Source of the DNA: Methylopumilus sp009926035
GTDB lineage: Bacteria; Pseudomonadota; Gammaproteobacteria; Burkholderiales; Methylophilaceae
Reading direction: 5' to 3'
Length of the DNA stretch: 11,238 nt
Assembly: GCA_041165405.1 (NCBI GenBank)
Contig: JBEANL010000019.1
Coordinates: 1-11,238, forward strand
Made by a program: the position numbers and the translations under genes. Below the pieces are notes generated by a model that worked only from the letters and a program-made list of their open reading frames with translations, searched no databases and had not been told where the DNA came from. Numbering within the stretch: position 1 is the stretch's first letter; each line of letters begins with the position of its first letter. Below, piece after piece: positions 1-6,999 of this stretch.

Positions 1-92
1 CTGGTCAAGATGATGAATCAGCAGTAAAAGCTGTGACTGAAATTTATGATGCAGGACTTCCAGCACTTAAGAAGTTAGCTGAAACTAAATAA
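1..92 (+). CDS. C-terminal end of an unidentified protein (5' truncated by the window)
   Basis: An open frame enters at the left edge (first full codon at 3) and runs 29 codons to a TAA at 90-92. The readable C-terminus is GQDDESAVKAVTEIYDAG followed by LPALKKLAETK: hydrophilic, probably helical, with no cysteine, membrane segment or motif that I recognise. It is supported as a real gene end because the frame is open from the edge and a strong intrinsic terminator follows 11 nt after the stop. I do not recognise the family and assign no function; the upstream sequence would be needed. It is probably transcribed separately from the esterase gene downstream because of that terminator. Confidence 0.6.
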   Translation, partial: GQDDESAVKAVTEIYDAGLPALKKLAETK

Positions 93-103
93 CTTATTTT
101 TTT

Positions 104-134
104 AAAAAAAGCAGAATTTAATTCTGCTTTTTTT
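104..134 (+). terminator. Rho-independent terminator after the first partial gene
   Basis: A7 (104-110), then GCAGAAT (111-117), a 3-nt loop, ATTCTGC (121-127) and T7 (128-134). The A and T tracts extend the stem to as many as 14 bp and the T tract supplies the U-run. It lies 11 nt after the upstream TAA and ends only 4 nt before the esterase ATG at 139. The tract is symmetrical, so it would also work on the opposite strand. Confidence 0.85.
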
Positions 135-138
135 ATTT

Positions 139-786
139 ATGATGCCGATTGTTATTAATAGCACCGAGGCGCCAATAGGGGCAGTCATATTCCTTCATGG
201 CTTAGGAGCTGATGGATTTAACCTTAAAAACATTTTTATAAGGCCACAATTCAATAAAATTCGATTTATCTTGCCTCATGCGCCTTATCGACCGGTAACT
301 ATTAATCAAGGTTTTGAAATGAGAGCTTGGTATGATCTATATGATCTATCCCTGGAGAAAGATGAGGATGAATTGGGAATGGAGAGATCAAGTTTAATCA
401 TTCAAAAGCTTATTGAAAATCAAATTTCCCTTGGCATACCCCCCCAAAAAATTATTATTGGGGGCTTTTCTCAAGGCGCTGCTATGAGTTTTTATTTAGG
501 ATTGAAATATCATAAAAGATTAGGCGGTATTACTGCTCTATCAGGATACCTTCCTTTGAAAGAAAAGCTTATAGACCCTATAAAAAACGAGTTAATCAAT
601 ATGCCAATCTTTATGGCTCATGGCCTATATGATAATGTTATAGATATACAAATTGCTGATAACTCCTATAAAAAACTATTAAAAAAATGTAATTCTGCAA
701 TTTTTGAAAAATATCCTATAGGACATGAAATTTGTGAAGAAGAAATTAATGACTTATCAATTTTCTTGAATCAATCACTCAACTAA
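139..786 (+). CDS. Alpha/beta-hydrolase carboxylesterase / lysophospholipase-like (EstB/YpfH family)
   Basis: A 215-aa cytoplasmic serine esterase of the phospholipase/carboxylesterase family, close in length and motifs to the 218-aa Pseudomonas fluorescens carboxylesterase. Visible motifs in order: HGLGAD at 20-25 (oxyanion region), LPHAP at 45-49 followed by RPVTIN, AWYD at 63-66, nucleophile elbow GFSQG at 109-113 (Ser111), MAHGLYDNV around 159-167 (catalytic Asp165) and PIGHE at 193-197 (catalytic His196), so the triad is complete. There is no signal peptide. The start is one of two adjacent ATG codons (139 or 142); both keep the whole fold. No Shine-Dalgarno is seen, and the start lies 4 nt after a terminator, so the source of its transcript is unclear. 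xseB follows 11 nt downstream. The family acts on short-chain esters; the physiological substrate cannot be told from sequence. Confidence 0.9.
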   Translation: MMPIVINSTEAPIGAVIFLHGLGADGFNLKNIFIRPQFNKIRFILPHAPYRPVTINQGFEMRAWYDLYDLSLEKDEDELGMERSSLIIQKLIENQISLGIPPQKIIIGGFSQGAAMSFYLGLKYHKRLGGITALSGYLPLKEKLIDPIKNELINMPIFMAHGLYDNVIDIQIADNSYKKLLKKCNSAIFEKYPIGHEICEEEINDLSIFLNQSLN

Positions 787-797
787 AGACAATTTTT

Positions 798-1016
798 ATG
801 GATAAAAATTCACTCGAAACAAATCTCAAAGAACTTGAATCCATTGTTTCAAAAATGGAACAAGGTGATATGACGCTCGAAGACTCTATAAAATCCTATG
901 AAAAAGGAATGCTTCTTCTTAAAATGTGCCAAAACTCTCTAAAAGAAATCGAACACAAAGTTTTAATACTTTCTGCAGAAAATACACTCGAACAATTCAA
1001 GTCTGCTAATGAATAA
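798..1016 (+). CDS. xseB: Exodeoxyribonuclease VII small subunit
   Basis: A 72-aa protein with the usual XseB length and pattern: an LETNLKELESIVSKMEQGD-like N-terminal helix (residues 5-23), the T-L-E-D-S turn (26-30) and a second helix, YEKGMLLLKMCQNSLKEIE (34-52). Both helices are amphipathic and form the helical hairpin that binds XseA. With the large subunit (not in this window) it forms exonuclease VII, which degrades single-stranded DNA to oligonucleotides in repair. The last 8 nt (ATGAATAA) overlap the start of ispA, indicating translational coupling. The xseB-ispA-dxs order is widespread in proteobacteria, which supports the call. The start at 798 fits the family and gives an 11-nt gap from the esterase; upstream SD resemblance is weak. 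Confidence 0.93.
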   Translation: MDKNSLETNLKELESIVSKMEQGDMTLEDSIKSYEKGMLLLKMCQNSLKEIEHKVLILSAENTLEQFKSANE

Positions 1017-1896
1017 TTTTCATGAATGGCTTTCTCAAAAACAAGCATTTGTCGAATCTTTGCTTGAAAAAAGATTGCCTCAAGCCAGTCATGAAATACC
1101 CTTAAATGAAGCAATAAGGTATAGCGTTCTTAATGGCGGCAAAAGAATGCGATCACTCCTTGTGCTTGCAACTGCAGAAATTTTAGAGACTCCCCCGATT
1201 GCGATTGAAAATATTATATGTGCCCTAGAGTTTGCACATGCTTATTCTTTAGTTCATGATGATATGCCTTGCATGGATAACGATGATTTGAGACGTGGAA
1301 AATTATCCTGCCATAAAAAATTTGGTGAAAGCACTGCGCTTCTTGTTGGAGACTCTTTGCAATCTATTGCTTTTTCTTGCTTATCTTCACCGTCTCTTCA
1401 AGTTAACCCAGACAATCAATTAAAAATGATTCACACCTTCTCTAATGCCATTGGCATTGAAGGTATGGCAAAAGGCCAAGCCTTAGATATTGCAAACACT
1501 AATAAAAAAATTTCATTAGAAGAGCTTAAAAAGATGCATCAATATAAAACTGGTGCGCTTATTAATGCAGCTTGTTTAATGACGGTGCTTGCCTCAAATA
1601 GTTATGACAAAAATACACTAAATACAATAGATACCTATTCAAAATTAATTGGACTTATGTTCCAAATTCAAGATGACATTCTTGATAAAGAAGCAAATCA
1701 AGAAATTTTAGGCAAAACACCTGGCAAAGATGAAAAAGATAATAAATCTACCTTTGTGTCATTACTAGGTATTTCTAAATCAAAGGAATTAGCTGCTCAA
1801 TATTATCAAGAAGCTTTAGCTACTCTTAAACCATTCGGGGATAAAGCATATTATTTAGCTGGCATGGCTGAATTAATTATGACGCGATCACATTAA
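1009..1896 (+). CDS. ispA: Farnesyl diphosphate synthase (geranyltranstransferase)
   Basis: A 295-aa polyprenyl synthase that condenses IPP with DMAPP and then GPP to give farnesyl diphosphate, precursor of the ubiquinone and undecaprenyl chains. Motifs: GGKRMR at 43-48 (IPP binding), first Asp-rich motif DDMPCMD at 84-90 with the two-residue insertion of eubacterial type II farnesyl synthases, NDDLRRG at 91-97, the GQALD region at 156-160, and second Asp-rich motif DDILD at 222-226 followed by KTPGKD (236-241). HAYSLVH just before the first motif has the aromatic residue pattern of short-chain (C15) enzymes, favouring IspA over a longer-chain octaprenyl synthase. Soluble, with family-typical length. 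It starts inside xseB (8-nt overlap) and dxs begins 1 nt after its stop. Confidence 0.95.
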   Translation: MNNFHEWLSQKQAFVESLLEKRLPQASHEIPLNEAIRYSVLNGGKRMRSLLVLATAEILETPPIAIENIICALEFAHAYSLVHDDMPCMDNDDLRRGKLSCHKKFGESTALLVGDSLQSIAFSCLSSPSLQVNPDNQLKMIHTFSNAIGIEGMAKGQALDIANTNKKISLEELKKMHQYKTGALINAACLMTVLASNSYDKNTLNTIDTYSKLIGLMFQIQDDILDKEANQEILGKTPGKDEKDNKSTFVSLLGISKSKELAAQYYQEALATLKPFGDKAYYLAGMAELIMTRSH

Positions 1897-1897
1897 T

Positions 1898-3736
1898 ATG
1901 AATCTCCTTGATAAAATTAGTTCGCCAAAAGATTTAAAAAAACTTAACCGCAATGAACTTACTAAATTATGCGATGAGATAAGAATTTTCATTATTGAAA
2001 GTGTTTCAAAAACAGGCGGTCATCTTTCATCAAATCTTGGTGTTATTGAACTTACTGTAGCGCTTCATTATGTATTTGATTGCCCTCAGGATAAATTCAT
2101 TTGGGATGTTGGACATCAAACTTACCCTCATAAAATTCTAACTGGAAGAAAAAATAAAATGAGCTCATTAAGGGCCATGTCTGGAATTTCAGGTTTTCCA
2201 AAAATAGCTGAAAGTGGTTACGATATTTTTGGCACTGGTCATTCAAGCACCTCAATATCAGCCGCCTTAGGAATGGCTGAAGCTCTTAAAAAGAAAAACT
2301 TGAATCACAAAGCAATTGCGATCATTGGTGATGGAGCCATGACAGCGGGCATGGCTTTTGAAGGTCTTAATAATGCCGGAGACTCTAAGAATAATATCTT
2401 AGTTATTTTGAATGATAATGATATGTCGATCTCTAAAAACGTAGGCGCGCTCAACAACTATTTGGCGAAACTTATGTCAGGAAATCTTTACGGGAGTATT
2501 AAACGATCAAGTAAAGCAGTTTTATCTGCAATCCCTCCTATGCTTGAATTTGCGAAGCGCGCTGAGGAGCATGTCAAAGGCATGGTAATTCCAGGCACTT
2601 TATTTGAAGAGTTTGGCTTTAACTATATAGGTCCTATTGATGGCCATGATATTAACGCATTAGTTGATACGCTCAGCAATCTTAGAGAATTAAAAGGACC
2701 TCAGTTCCTTCATGTCGCCACCCAAAAAGGTTATGGTTATGAACCTGCAGAAATTGATCCCAATAAATTTCATGGCATAGGTCAATTTAATCTAGATGAT
2801 GGCACTCAACCATCTAAAATAAAGAAGATTTCTTACACCGACGTATTTGGCGATTGGGTTGTTGACATGGCTATGATTGATAAAAAACTGTGTGCAATTA
2901 CTCCTGCTATGTCAGATGGCTCTGGTTTAAATAAATTTTCTGAAAAATTTCCAGATCGTTTTTTTGATGTAGGGATTGCTGAACAGCATGCAATAACTTT
3001 TGCAGCAGGGCTTGCCTGCGAAAATTACAAACCTGTCATTGCTATTTACTCAACTTTTCTTCAAAGAGCTTACGATCAATTAATCCATGATGTCGCCTTA
3101 CAAAATATTCCTATGTTGTTTGCTGTCGATAGGGCTGGAATTGTAGGCCAAGACGGGCCTACACATTCAGGTAGTTTTGATTTGTCATTCTTAAGATGTA
3201 TTCCAAATATTGTGATTATGGCGCCAAGTAATGAAAATGAATGTCGTCAAATGCTTTTTACCGGATTTAAATTTAATGGTATTTCAGTAGTTCGCTATCC
3301 AAGAGGTGAGGGGCCAGGCGCAATAGTTAAATCTAAGATGACAGCTATCCCGATTGGTAAAGCAGAAACTATTAAAAAAGGGAAAAAAGTTGCTCTCTTA
3401 GCTTTCGGCAATATGTTAAATGAAGCACTAAAAGTCGCAGACAAAATTGGGGCGACCATAGTTAATATGAGATTTATAAAACCTCTCGATATTAAATTAA
3501 TTCGCAATTTAGCGTCATCACATAAGCTCCTTGTCACATTAGAAGAAAATGCAATATCAGGCGGTGCTGGATCAGCAGTTTTAGAAGTTATCAGCGAGTA
3601 TGATTTAAAATGTCAAACACTACGCCTTGGTTTACCTGATAAATTTGTCGAACAAGGTAGTCAAGAACAACTCCGTAAAAAATATGGTTTGGATGCTTCC
3701 TCTATTATTAAATCAATTGAGAAAAAATTAACCTAG
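1898..3736 (+). CDS. dxs: 1-deoxy-D-xylulose-5-phosphate synthase
   Basis: A 612-aa thiamine-diphosphate enzyme that joins pyruvate and glyceraldehyde 3-phosphate to make DXP, the entry step of the MEP isoprenoid pathway. Domains in order: N-terminal TPP domain with GGHLSSNLG (40-48, containing catalytic-region His42), DVGHQTYPHKILTGR (70-84), the TPP/Mg motif GDGAMTAGMAFEGLNN (144-159) continuing to NDNDMSIS; a pyrimidine-binding transketolase domain with DVGIAEQHA (357-365, catalytic Glu362), DRAGIVGQDGPTHSG (411-425) and RYPRGEG (466-472); then a C-terminal transketolase domain with EENAISGGAGSAV near residues 548-560. Complete, usual length. It begins 1 nt after ispA with no Shine-Dalgarno, so translation is probably coupled. 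Its stop codon TAG is the left edge of the inverted repeat before folE2. Confidence 0.97.
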   Translation: MNLLDKISSPKDLKKLNRNELTKLCDEIRIFIIESVSKTGGHLSSNLGVIELTVALHYVFDCPQDKFIWDVGHQTYPHKILTGRKNKMSSLRAMSGISGFPKIAESGYDIFGTGHSSTSISAALGMAEALKKKNLNHKAIAIIGDGAMTAGMAFEGLNNAGDSKNNILVILNDNDMSISKNVGALNNYLAKLMSGNLYGSIKRSSKAVLSAIPPMLEFAKRAEEHVKGMVIPGTLFEEFGFNYIGPIDGHDINALVDTLSNLRELKGPQFLHVATQKGYGYEPAEIDPNKFHGIGQFNLDDGTQPSKIKKISYTDVFGDWVVDMAMIDKKLCAITPAMSDGSGLNKFSEKFPDRFFDVGIAEQHAITFAAGLACENYKPVIAIYSTFLQRAYDQLIHDVALQNIPMLFAVDRAGIVGQDGPTHSGSFDLSFLRCIPNIVIMAPSNENECRQMLFTGFKFNGISVVRYPRGEGPGAIVKSKMTAIPIGKAETIKKGKKVALLAFGNMLNEALKVADKIGATIVNMRFIKPLDIKLIRNLASSHKLLVTLEENAISGGAGSAVLEVISEYDLKCQTLRLGLPDKFVEQGSQEQLRKKYGLDASSIIKSIEKKLT

Positions 3737-3766
3737 TGTTACACTCAAGTATTAATACTTAACACT
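3735..3766. repeat. Nested inverted repeat between dxs and folE2
   Basis: AAGTATTAATACTT at 3747-3760 is a perfect 14-bp palindrome. It is flanked by AGTGTT (3735-3740, including the last two bases of the dxs stop) and its exact complement AACACT (3761-3766), with ACACTC unpaired on the left side only. In RNA this would give two stacked stems with a one-sided 6-nt bulge. The right outer arm ends 5 nt before the folE2 ATG, where a ribosome binding site would be. There is no U-tract, so it is not an intrinsic terminator. It could be a protein operator, an RNA hairpin controlling folE2 translation, or a coincidence of AT-rich sequence. Confidence 0.5.
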
Positions 3767-3771
3767 TTAAT

Positions 3772-4563
3772 ATGATAAAAAACAATCACACATGCCCAAT
3801 TGAAGATGTTCAAAACACCCCTGATTTAAGGAGTTTAGATATTGATAAGGTAGGCATTAAATCTATTAGGCATCCTGTGCTTGTCAAAGACAAAACAGGT
3901 GGAGCGCAACATACTGTTGCAACATTTAATATGTATGTTTATTTACCGCACAATTTTAAAGGAACTCACATGTCTAGATTTGTAGAAATCCTAAACATGA
4001 ATGAGCGAGAAATATCCGTTGAGTCTTTTGAAAATATCTTAAGAGAAATGATTGACCGACTTGAAGCTAAGTCATGTGACGTCGAAATGATATTCCCATA
4101 TTTCATTAATAAAACCGCGCCTATTTCTGGGGTTAAAAGCCTTTTGGATTACGATGTAAGTTTTATTGGAAAAATTATTGATGGAAAATTTAAGAATACA
4201 ATTAAAGTAGTTGTACCGGTAACCAGCCTTTGCCCATGTTCGAAGACAATATCAGATTATGGTGCACACAATCAAAGATCTCATGTCACGGTCACCGCTG
4301 AAATTAATAAATTTATTTGGATTGAAGAATTAATTGAACTTATTGAAAAACAAGCATCATGTGAGCTTTATGGCCTTCTAAAAAGACCTGATGAAAAATT
4401 TGTGACTGAGAAAGCATATGACAATCCTAAATTTGTTGAAGATATGGTGAGAGATGTCGCAGCCCAATTAAAATTAGAAAAAAGAATCGATCATTTCGTG
4501 GTGGAATCTGAAAACTTTGAATCCATTCATAATCACTCTGCTTACGCTTTAATTGAAGGGTAA
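3772..4563 (+). CDS. folE2: GTP cyclohydrolase IB (FolE2 type)
   Basis: A 263-aa GTP cyclohydrolase of the FolE2/COG1469 tunnel-fold family, converting GTP to dihydroneopterin triphosphate for folate and related pterins and, where present, 7-deazaguanine. Motifs: D-V-G-I-K at 26-30 leading to RHPV, GTHMSRF at 64-70, SLCPCSK at 152-158 (Cys154 matches the metal-binding/catalytic cysteine described for the Neisseria enzyme), HNQRSH at 166-171, VTEKAYDNPKFVED at 211-224 (Glu213 is the probable active-site Glu) and an ESIHNHSAYA C-terminus. It is unrelated in sequence to zinc-dependent FolE and in studied cases can use metals other than zinc. It lies 35 nt after dxs, behind a nested inverted repeat, with no visible Shine-Dalgarno. 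No FolE copy lies in the window. Confidence 0.95.
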   Translation: MIKNNHTCPIEDVQNTPDLRSLDIDKVGIKSIRHPVLVKDKTGGAQHTVATFNMYVYLPHNFKGTHMSRFVEILNMNEREISVESFENILREMIDRLEAKSCDVEMIFPYFINKTAPISGVKSLLDYDVSFIGKIIDGKFKNTIKVVVPVTSLCPCSKTISDYGAHNQRSHVTVTAEINKFIWIEELIELIEKQASCELYGLLKRPDEKFVTEKAYDNPKFVEDMVRDVAAQLKLEKRIDHFVVESENFESIHNHSAYALIEG

Positions 4564-4568
4564 TTTCA

Positions 4569-4583
4569 GCTAATTTATTTAGC
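4569..4583. terminator. Weak hairpin between convergent folE2 and MFS gene
   Basis: GCTAA (4569-4573), a 5-nt loop and TTAGC (4579-4583), placed in the 15-nt gap and running into the last codon and stop of the minus-strand transporter. The stem is only 5 bp and neither side has a good U-tract, so it is a poor intrinsic terminator. It is listed only because two convergent transcripts meet here and no better candidate is visible. Confidence 0.25.
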
Positions 4584-5748
4584 CAAATATTTTATTTCCT
4601 TTTATATCTAATTTTAATCCAAACCAAATCACTAAAAATCCAATCAATGGAGATATGGCAGCAATCATAAATCCAATCTGTCCTCCAAGATATTGAATTA
4701 AATAACCTCCTCCTAATCCTCCAACAGTGCCACCAATGCCATAAGCTACACTATTATATATTGCCTGTCCCCTTGCTTGATTCTGGCCTTTAAAATAGTA
4801 AGCAATAACTTCAATAGATGCCGCATGAAAGCTTCCAAAAGTTGCAGCATGAAACATTTGTGCTATGAGTAATAAAAAAAGATGATCGGGAGAGGCTCCA
4901 ATAAGAATAAATCGAATGACACCTAGAAATAAACTCATCAGTAAAATTGCTTTTAGTGAATAGCGATGTAAAATTTTTGGCATCAACATAAAAATAAAAA
5001 TCTCGCAGATGACGCCAATCGCCCAAAGCCACCCTATTGTGCCTCCGCTATAACCATGCTCTTTGAGATAAATTGAATAAAAATTGTAAAGCACTCCATG
5101 TGCTGAAACCATTAATGTGCAGCCAATTAAAAGAGCCACAACAGAAGGGGTTTTGATAATCTTCCAAATAGATAAATCATTTTTTTCGTGGTGGATATCC
5201 TGAGTTTCAGGAATAGTGTTTGACAAAAAAAATATAATGGCTTGAGCAATCAATAAAGCCCACAACAAAATATTAATTCCTTGAAGATCAATTAGATAGC
5301 CTAATAATAAAGATGCTGTAATAAATCCGATCGATCCCCACAATCTTATTCTGCTGTAATGTCCATCTGTAGTTGCTAAATGTGCAAGGGTTAAAGATTC
5401 TGCTAACGGTAAAGTTGAACTCGTAAATAAACTTAAAGCTAACATTATCAAAAAAATCCAAAAAAATCCTTTTGCCCAAAAAACACCAGCGAATCCGATC
5501 AGCCCCAAAAGCGATGTAAGTTTAATCCATTTAACCCGATGACCTGTATGGTCAGCTAGCCAACCCCAAAAATTAGGAGCAACAATACGACTTATTTGAA
5601 ATAAAGAAAGAAGAATACCGATGCTTGTAGGTGAGAAGTTTTGAGATTGAAGATAAATGCCCCAGTAAGGAACAAAAGACCCTACAAAAAAATAATAAAA
5701 AAAATAAAAACGCGATAAGCGCCAGTGAAGATTATGTGTAGCACTCAC
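4579..5748 (-). CDS. MFS transporter, 3-phenylpropionate permease (HcaT)-like
   Basis: A 389-aa inner-membrane protein with about 12 hydrophobic segments in two halves joined by a charged loop near residues 180-200 (ETQDIHHEKNDLS). Several stretches resemble E. coli HcaT: YFFVGSFVPYWGIYLQ (19-34), GWLADHTGHR (62-71, MFS motif A type), RIRLWGSIGF (133-142), GYSGGTIGWLWAIGVICEI (232-250) and QMFHAATFGSFHAA (297-310). This places it in the MFS_1-like/HcaT group. The substrate is not shown; a role with aromatic or other organic acids is inference. It starts with GTG (minus ...TTTAGTGAG...), whose G is also the last base of the aroC stop TAG, so it is coupled to aroC. No ATG nearby would keep the first membrane segment. 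Confidence 0.85.
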   Translation of the reverse strand: MSATHNLHWRLSRFYFFYYFFVGSFVPYWGIYLQSQNFSPTSIGILLSLFQISRIVAPNFWGWLADHTGHRVKWIKLTSLLGLIGFAGVFWAKGFFWIFLIMLALSLFTSSTLPLAESLTLAHLATTDGHYSRIRLWGSIGFITASLLLGYLIDLQGINILLWALLIAQAIIFFLSNTIPETQDIHHEKNDLSIWKIIKTPSVVALLIGCTLMVSAHGVLYNFYSIYLKEHGYSGGTIGWLWAIGVICEIFIFMLMPKILHRYSLKAILLMSLFLGVIRFILIGASPDHLFLLLIAQMFHAATFGSFHAASIEVIAYYFKGQNQARGQAIYNSVAYGIGGTVGGLGGGYLIQYLGGQIGFMIAAISPLIGFLVIWFGLKLDIKGNKIFG

Positions 5749-6833
5749 TAAATTTTTGGTATTTGAGGTACAACATCCGCATTTTGAGCGCGATGTCTTA
5801 ATGCTTGATCCATAATTACTAAAGCTAACATTGCCTCAACAATGGGTGTTGCCCTAATTGCAACGCAAGGATCGTGGCGACCTGTTGTTTGCATTAATAC
5901 AGCTTCGCCTTTAATATTAATTGATTTTCGATCTTGAGGGATGCTTGAAGTTGGCTTAAAAGCTACATGAGCAATAATAGATTGTCCGGTTGATATACCA
6001 CCTAAAATACCGCCTGCATGATTTGTTAAAAAACCTTGAGGGGTTAATTCATCTCCATGCTCACTGCCTTTTTGTGTAACAGAACCAAAACCCTCACCAA
6101 TATCAATACCTTTGACAGCATTAATACTCATCATTGCGTAGGCAATTTCAGCATCGAGCCTACCAAAAACTGGCTCCCCTAACCCTACGGGCATATTATC
6201 TGCCACTACGGTAATTTTGGCGCCCACTGAATCTCTCTCTGCACGAATACTATCTAAATACTTTTCTAATTCAGAAACTTGAGCTTGATTAGGGCAAAAA
6301 AATGGATTTTGATTTACATCGTCCCAATTTTTAAATGTGATTTGAATAGCGCCCATTTGGCTTAAATAAGCTCGGATTTTAATGCCATATTTTTTAAGTA
6401 GCCATTTCTTAGCTATAGCACCAGCAGCAACTCTGACAGCAGTTTCTCTAGCACTTGATCTGCCGCCACCTCTATAGTCTCTTATGCCATATTTATGAGC
6501 ATATGTGTAGTCTGCATGTCCAGGACGGAATACATCTTTAATCTTTGAATAATCTTGGCTTCGTTGATCTGTATTTCGAATAATAAATCCGATAGGTGCT
6601 CCAGTTGTTTTACCTTCAAACACACCAGACAAAATCTCGACTTTATCTTCCTCATTGCGTTGAGTAACATGCTTAGAAGTTCCAGGTTTTCTTCTATCCA
6701 AATCTAACTGCAAATCTTCTTCTGACAAATCTAAACCGGGTGGACAGCCATCTACAACTCCACCTATAGCCGCGCCATGCGACTCACCAAAAGAGGTAAG
6801 TGTGAATAAAGTGCCTAAAGTGTTACCTGACAT
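5748..6833 (-). CDS. aroC: Chorismate synthase
   Basis: A 361-aa flavin-dependent enzyme that converts 5-enolpyruvylshikimate-3-phosphate to chorismate, the last common step to aromatic amino acids, folate p-aminobenzoate and ubiquinone 4-hydroxybenzoate. Three family signatures are intact: GESHGAAIGGVVDGCPPG (16-33), YRGGGRSSARETA (120-132) and GRHDPCVAIRATPIVEAM (318-335). RPGHADYTY (103-111) and NHAGGILGGISTG (271-283) are also present. Length is typical and there is no insertion. Translation starts at the ATG at 6833; upstream on the minus strand AAAGAAG sits about 7 nt away and could be a modest Shine-Dalgarno. The downstream transporter gene shares one base with its stop. It is separated from rluE by about 165 nt containing a candidate promoter. 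Confidence 0.97.
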   Translation of the reverse strand: MSGNTLGTLFTLTSFGESHGAAIGGVVDGCPPGLDLSEEDLQLDLDRRKPGTSKHVTQRNEEDKVEILSGVFEGKTTGAPIGFIIRNTDQRSQDYSKIKDVFRPGHADYTYAHKYGIRDYRGGGRSSARETAVRVAAGAIAKKWLLKKYGIKIRAYLSQMGAIQITFKNWDDVNQNPFFCPNQAQVSELEKYLDSIRAERDSVGAKITVVADNMPVGLGEPVFGRLDAEIAYAMMSINAVKGIDIGEGFGSVTQKGSEHGDELTPQGFLTNHAGGILGGISTGQSIIAHVAFKPTSSIPQDRKSINIKGEAVLMQTTGRHDPCVAIRATPIVEAMLALVIMDQALRHRAQNADVVPQIPKI

Positions 6834-6861
6834 ATATACGCTTCTTTGTAAGTATATGTAA

Positions 6862-6891
6862 ATTTTATCACAACCCGATTCTAGCCTTTAA
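6862..6891 (-). promoter_or_regulatory. Candidate sigma-70-type promoter for aroC
   Basis: On the minus strand TTAAAG (complement of 6886-6891), 18 nt, then TAAAAT (complement of 6862-6867). The -10 matches the consensus at 5 of 6 positions and the -35 only loosely. Initiation would fall roughly 25-35 nt before the aroC ATG. It was chosen because aroC needs its own promoter after rluE; in such AT-rich DNA a match of this quality can arise by chance. Confidence 0.3.
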
Positions 6892-6936
6892 CTTATTAAT
6901 TGAGTCGCAAGTCTTTACCTATTGTCTATAGGCACG

Positions 6937-6976
6937 AAAAGCTAACTTATTTAATTTAATCGATCAAATATGTTAG
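6937..6976 (-). terminator. Possible terminator hairpin after rluE
   Basis: 6942-6952 pairs with 6966-6976 in 10 of 11 positions (CTAAC/GTTAG outer arm, one T-T mismatch, TATTT/AAATA inner arm) around a 13-nt loop. On the minus strand it is followed by CTTTTC, so the U-tract is only four long. It sits 24 nt after the rluE stop and before the aroC promoter candidate. A second, shorter stem (6974-6989) overlaps it. The remainder of 6834-6999 shows no open frame or RNA gene that I recognise. Confidence 0.35.
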
Positions 6977-6999
6977 AAAGATTTTTCTAGAATCATTTT

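Noticed and set aside
67..95. Promoter for the esterase operon upstream of the first terminator (TTAAGA-N17-TAACTT)
   Set aside because: The -10 matches only three positions, and a transcript from there would meet the terminator before the esterase start.
896..1114. Minus-strand open frame of 72 codons across xseB and ispA
   Set aside because: It is fully antisense to two well-supported genes and its translation shows no family pattern.
3295..3537. Minus-strand open frame of 80 codons inside dxs
   Set aside because: Antisense to conserved dxs sequence, starts mid-gene, and reads as hydrophobic low-complexity typical of a shadow frame.
3735..3766. Zur (zinc uptake regulator) operator before folE2
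   Set aside because: Zur control of folE2-type genes is known elsewhere, but this repeat does not resemble the GTTATA-centred Zur consensus; left as an unassigned inverted repeat.
4811..6670. Several 62-73 codon frames on the minus strand inside the transporter and aroC genes
   Set aside because: They are alternative frames of strongly supported coding sequence with no motif or start signal of their own.
6834..6999. Small RNA or tRNA gene in the rluE-aroC gap
   Set aside because: No cloverleaf, no TTC-type T-loop and no conserved RNA motif could be read; the stems present are short and AT-rich.
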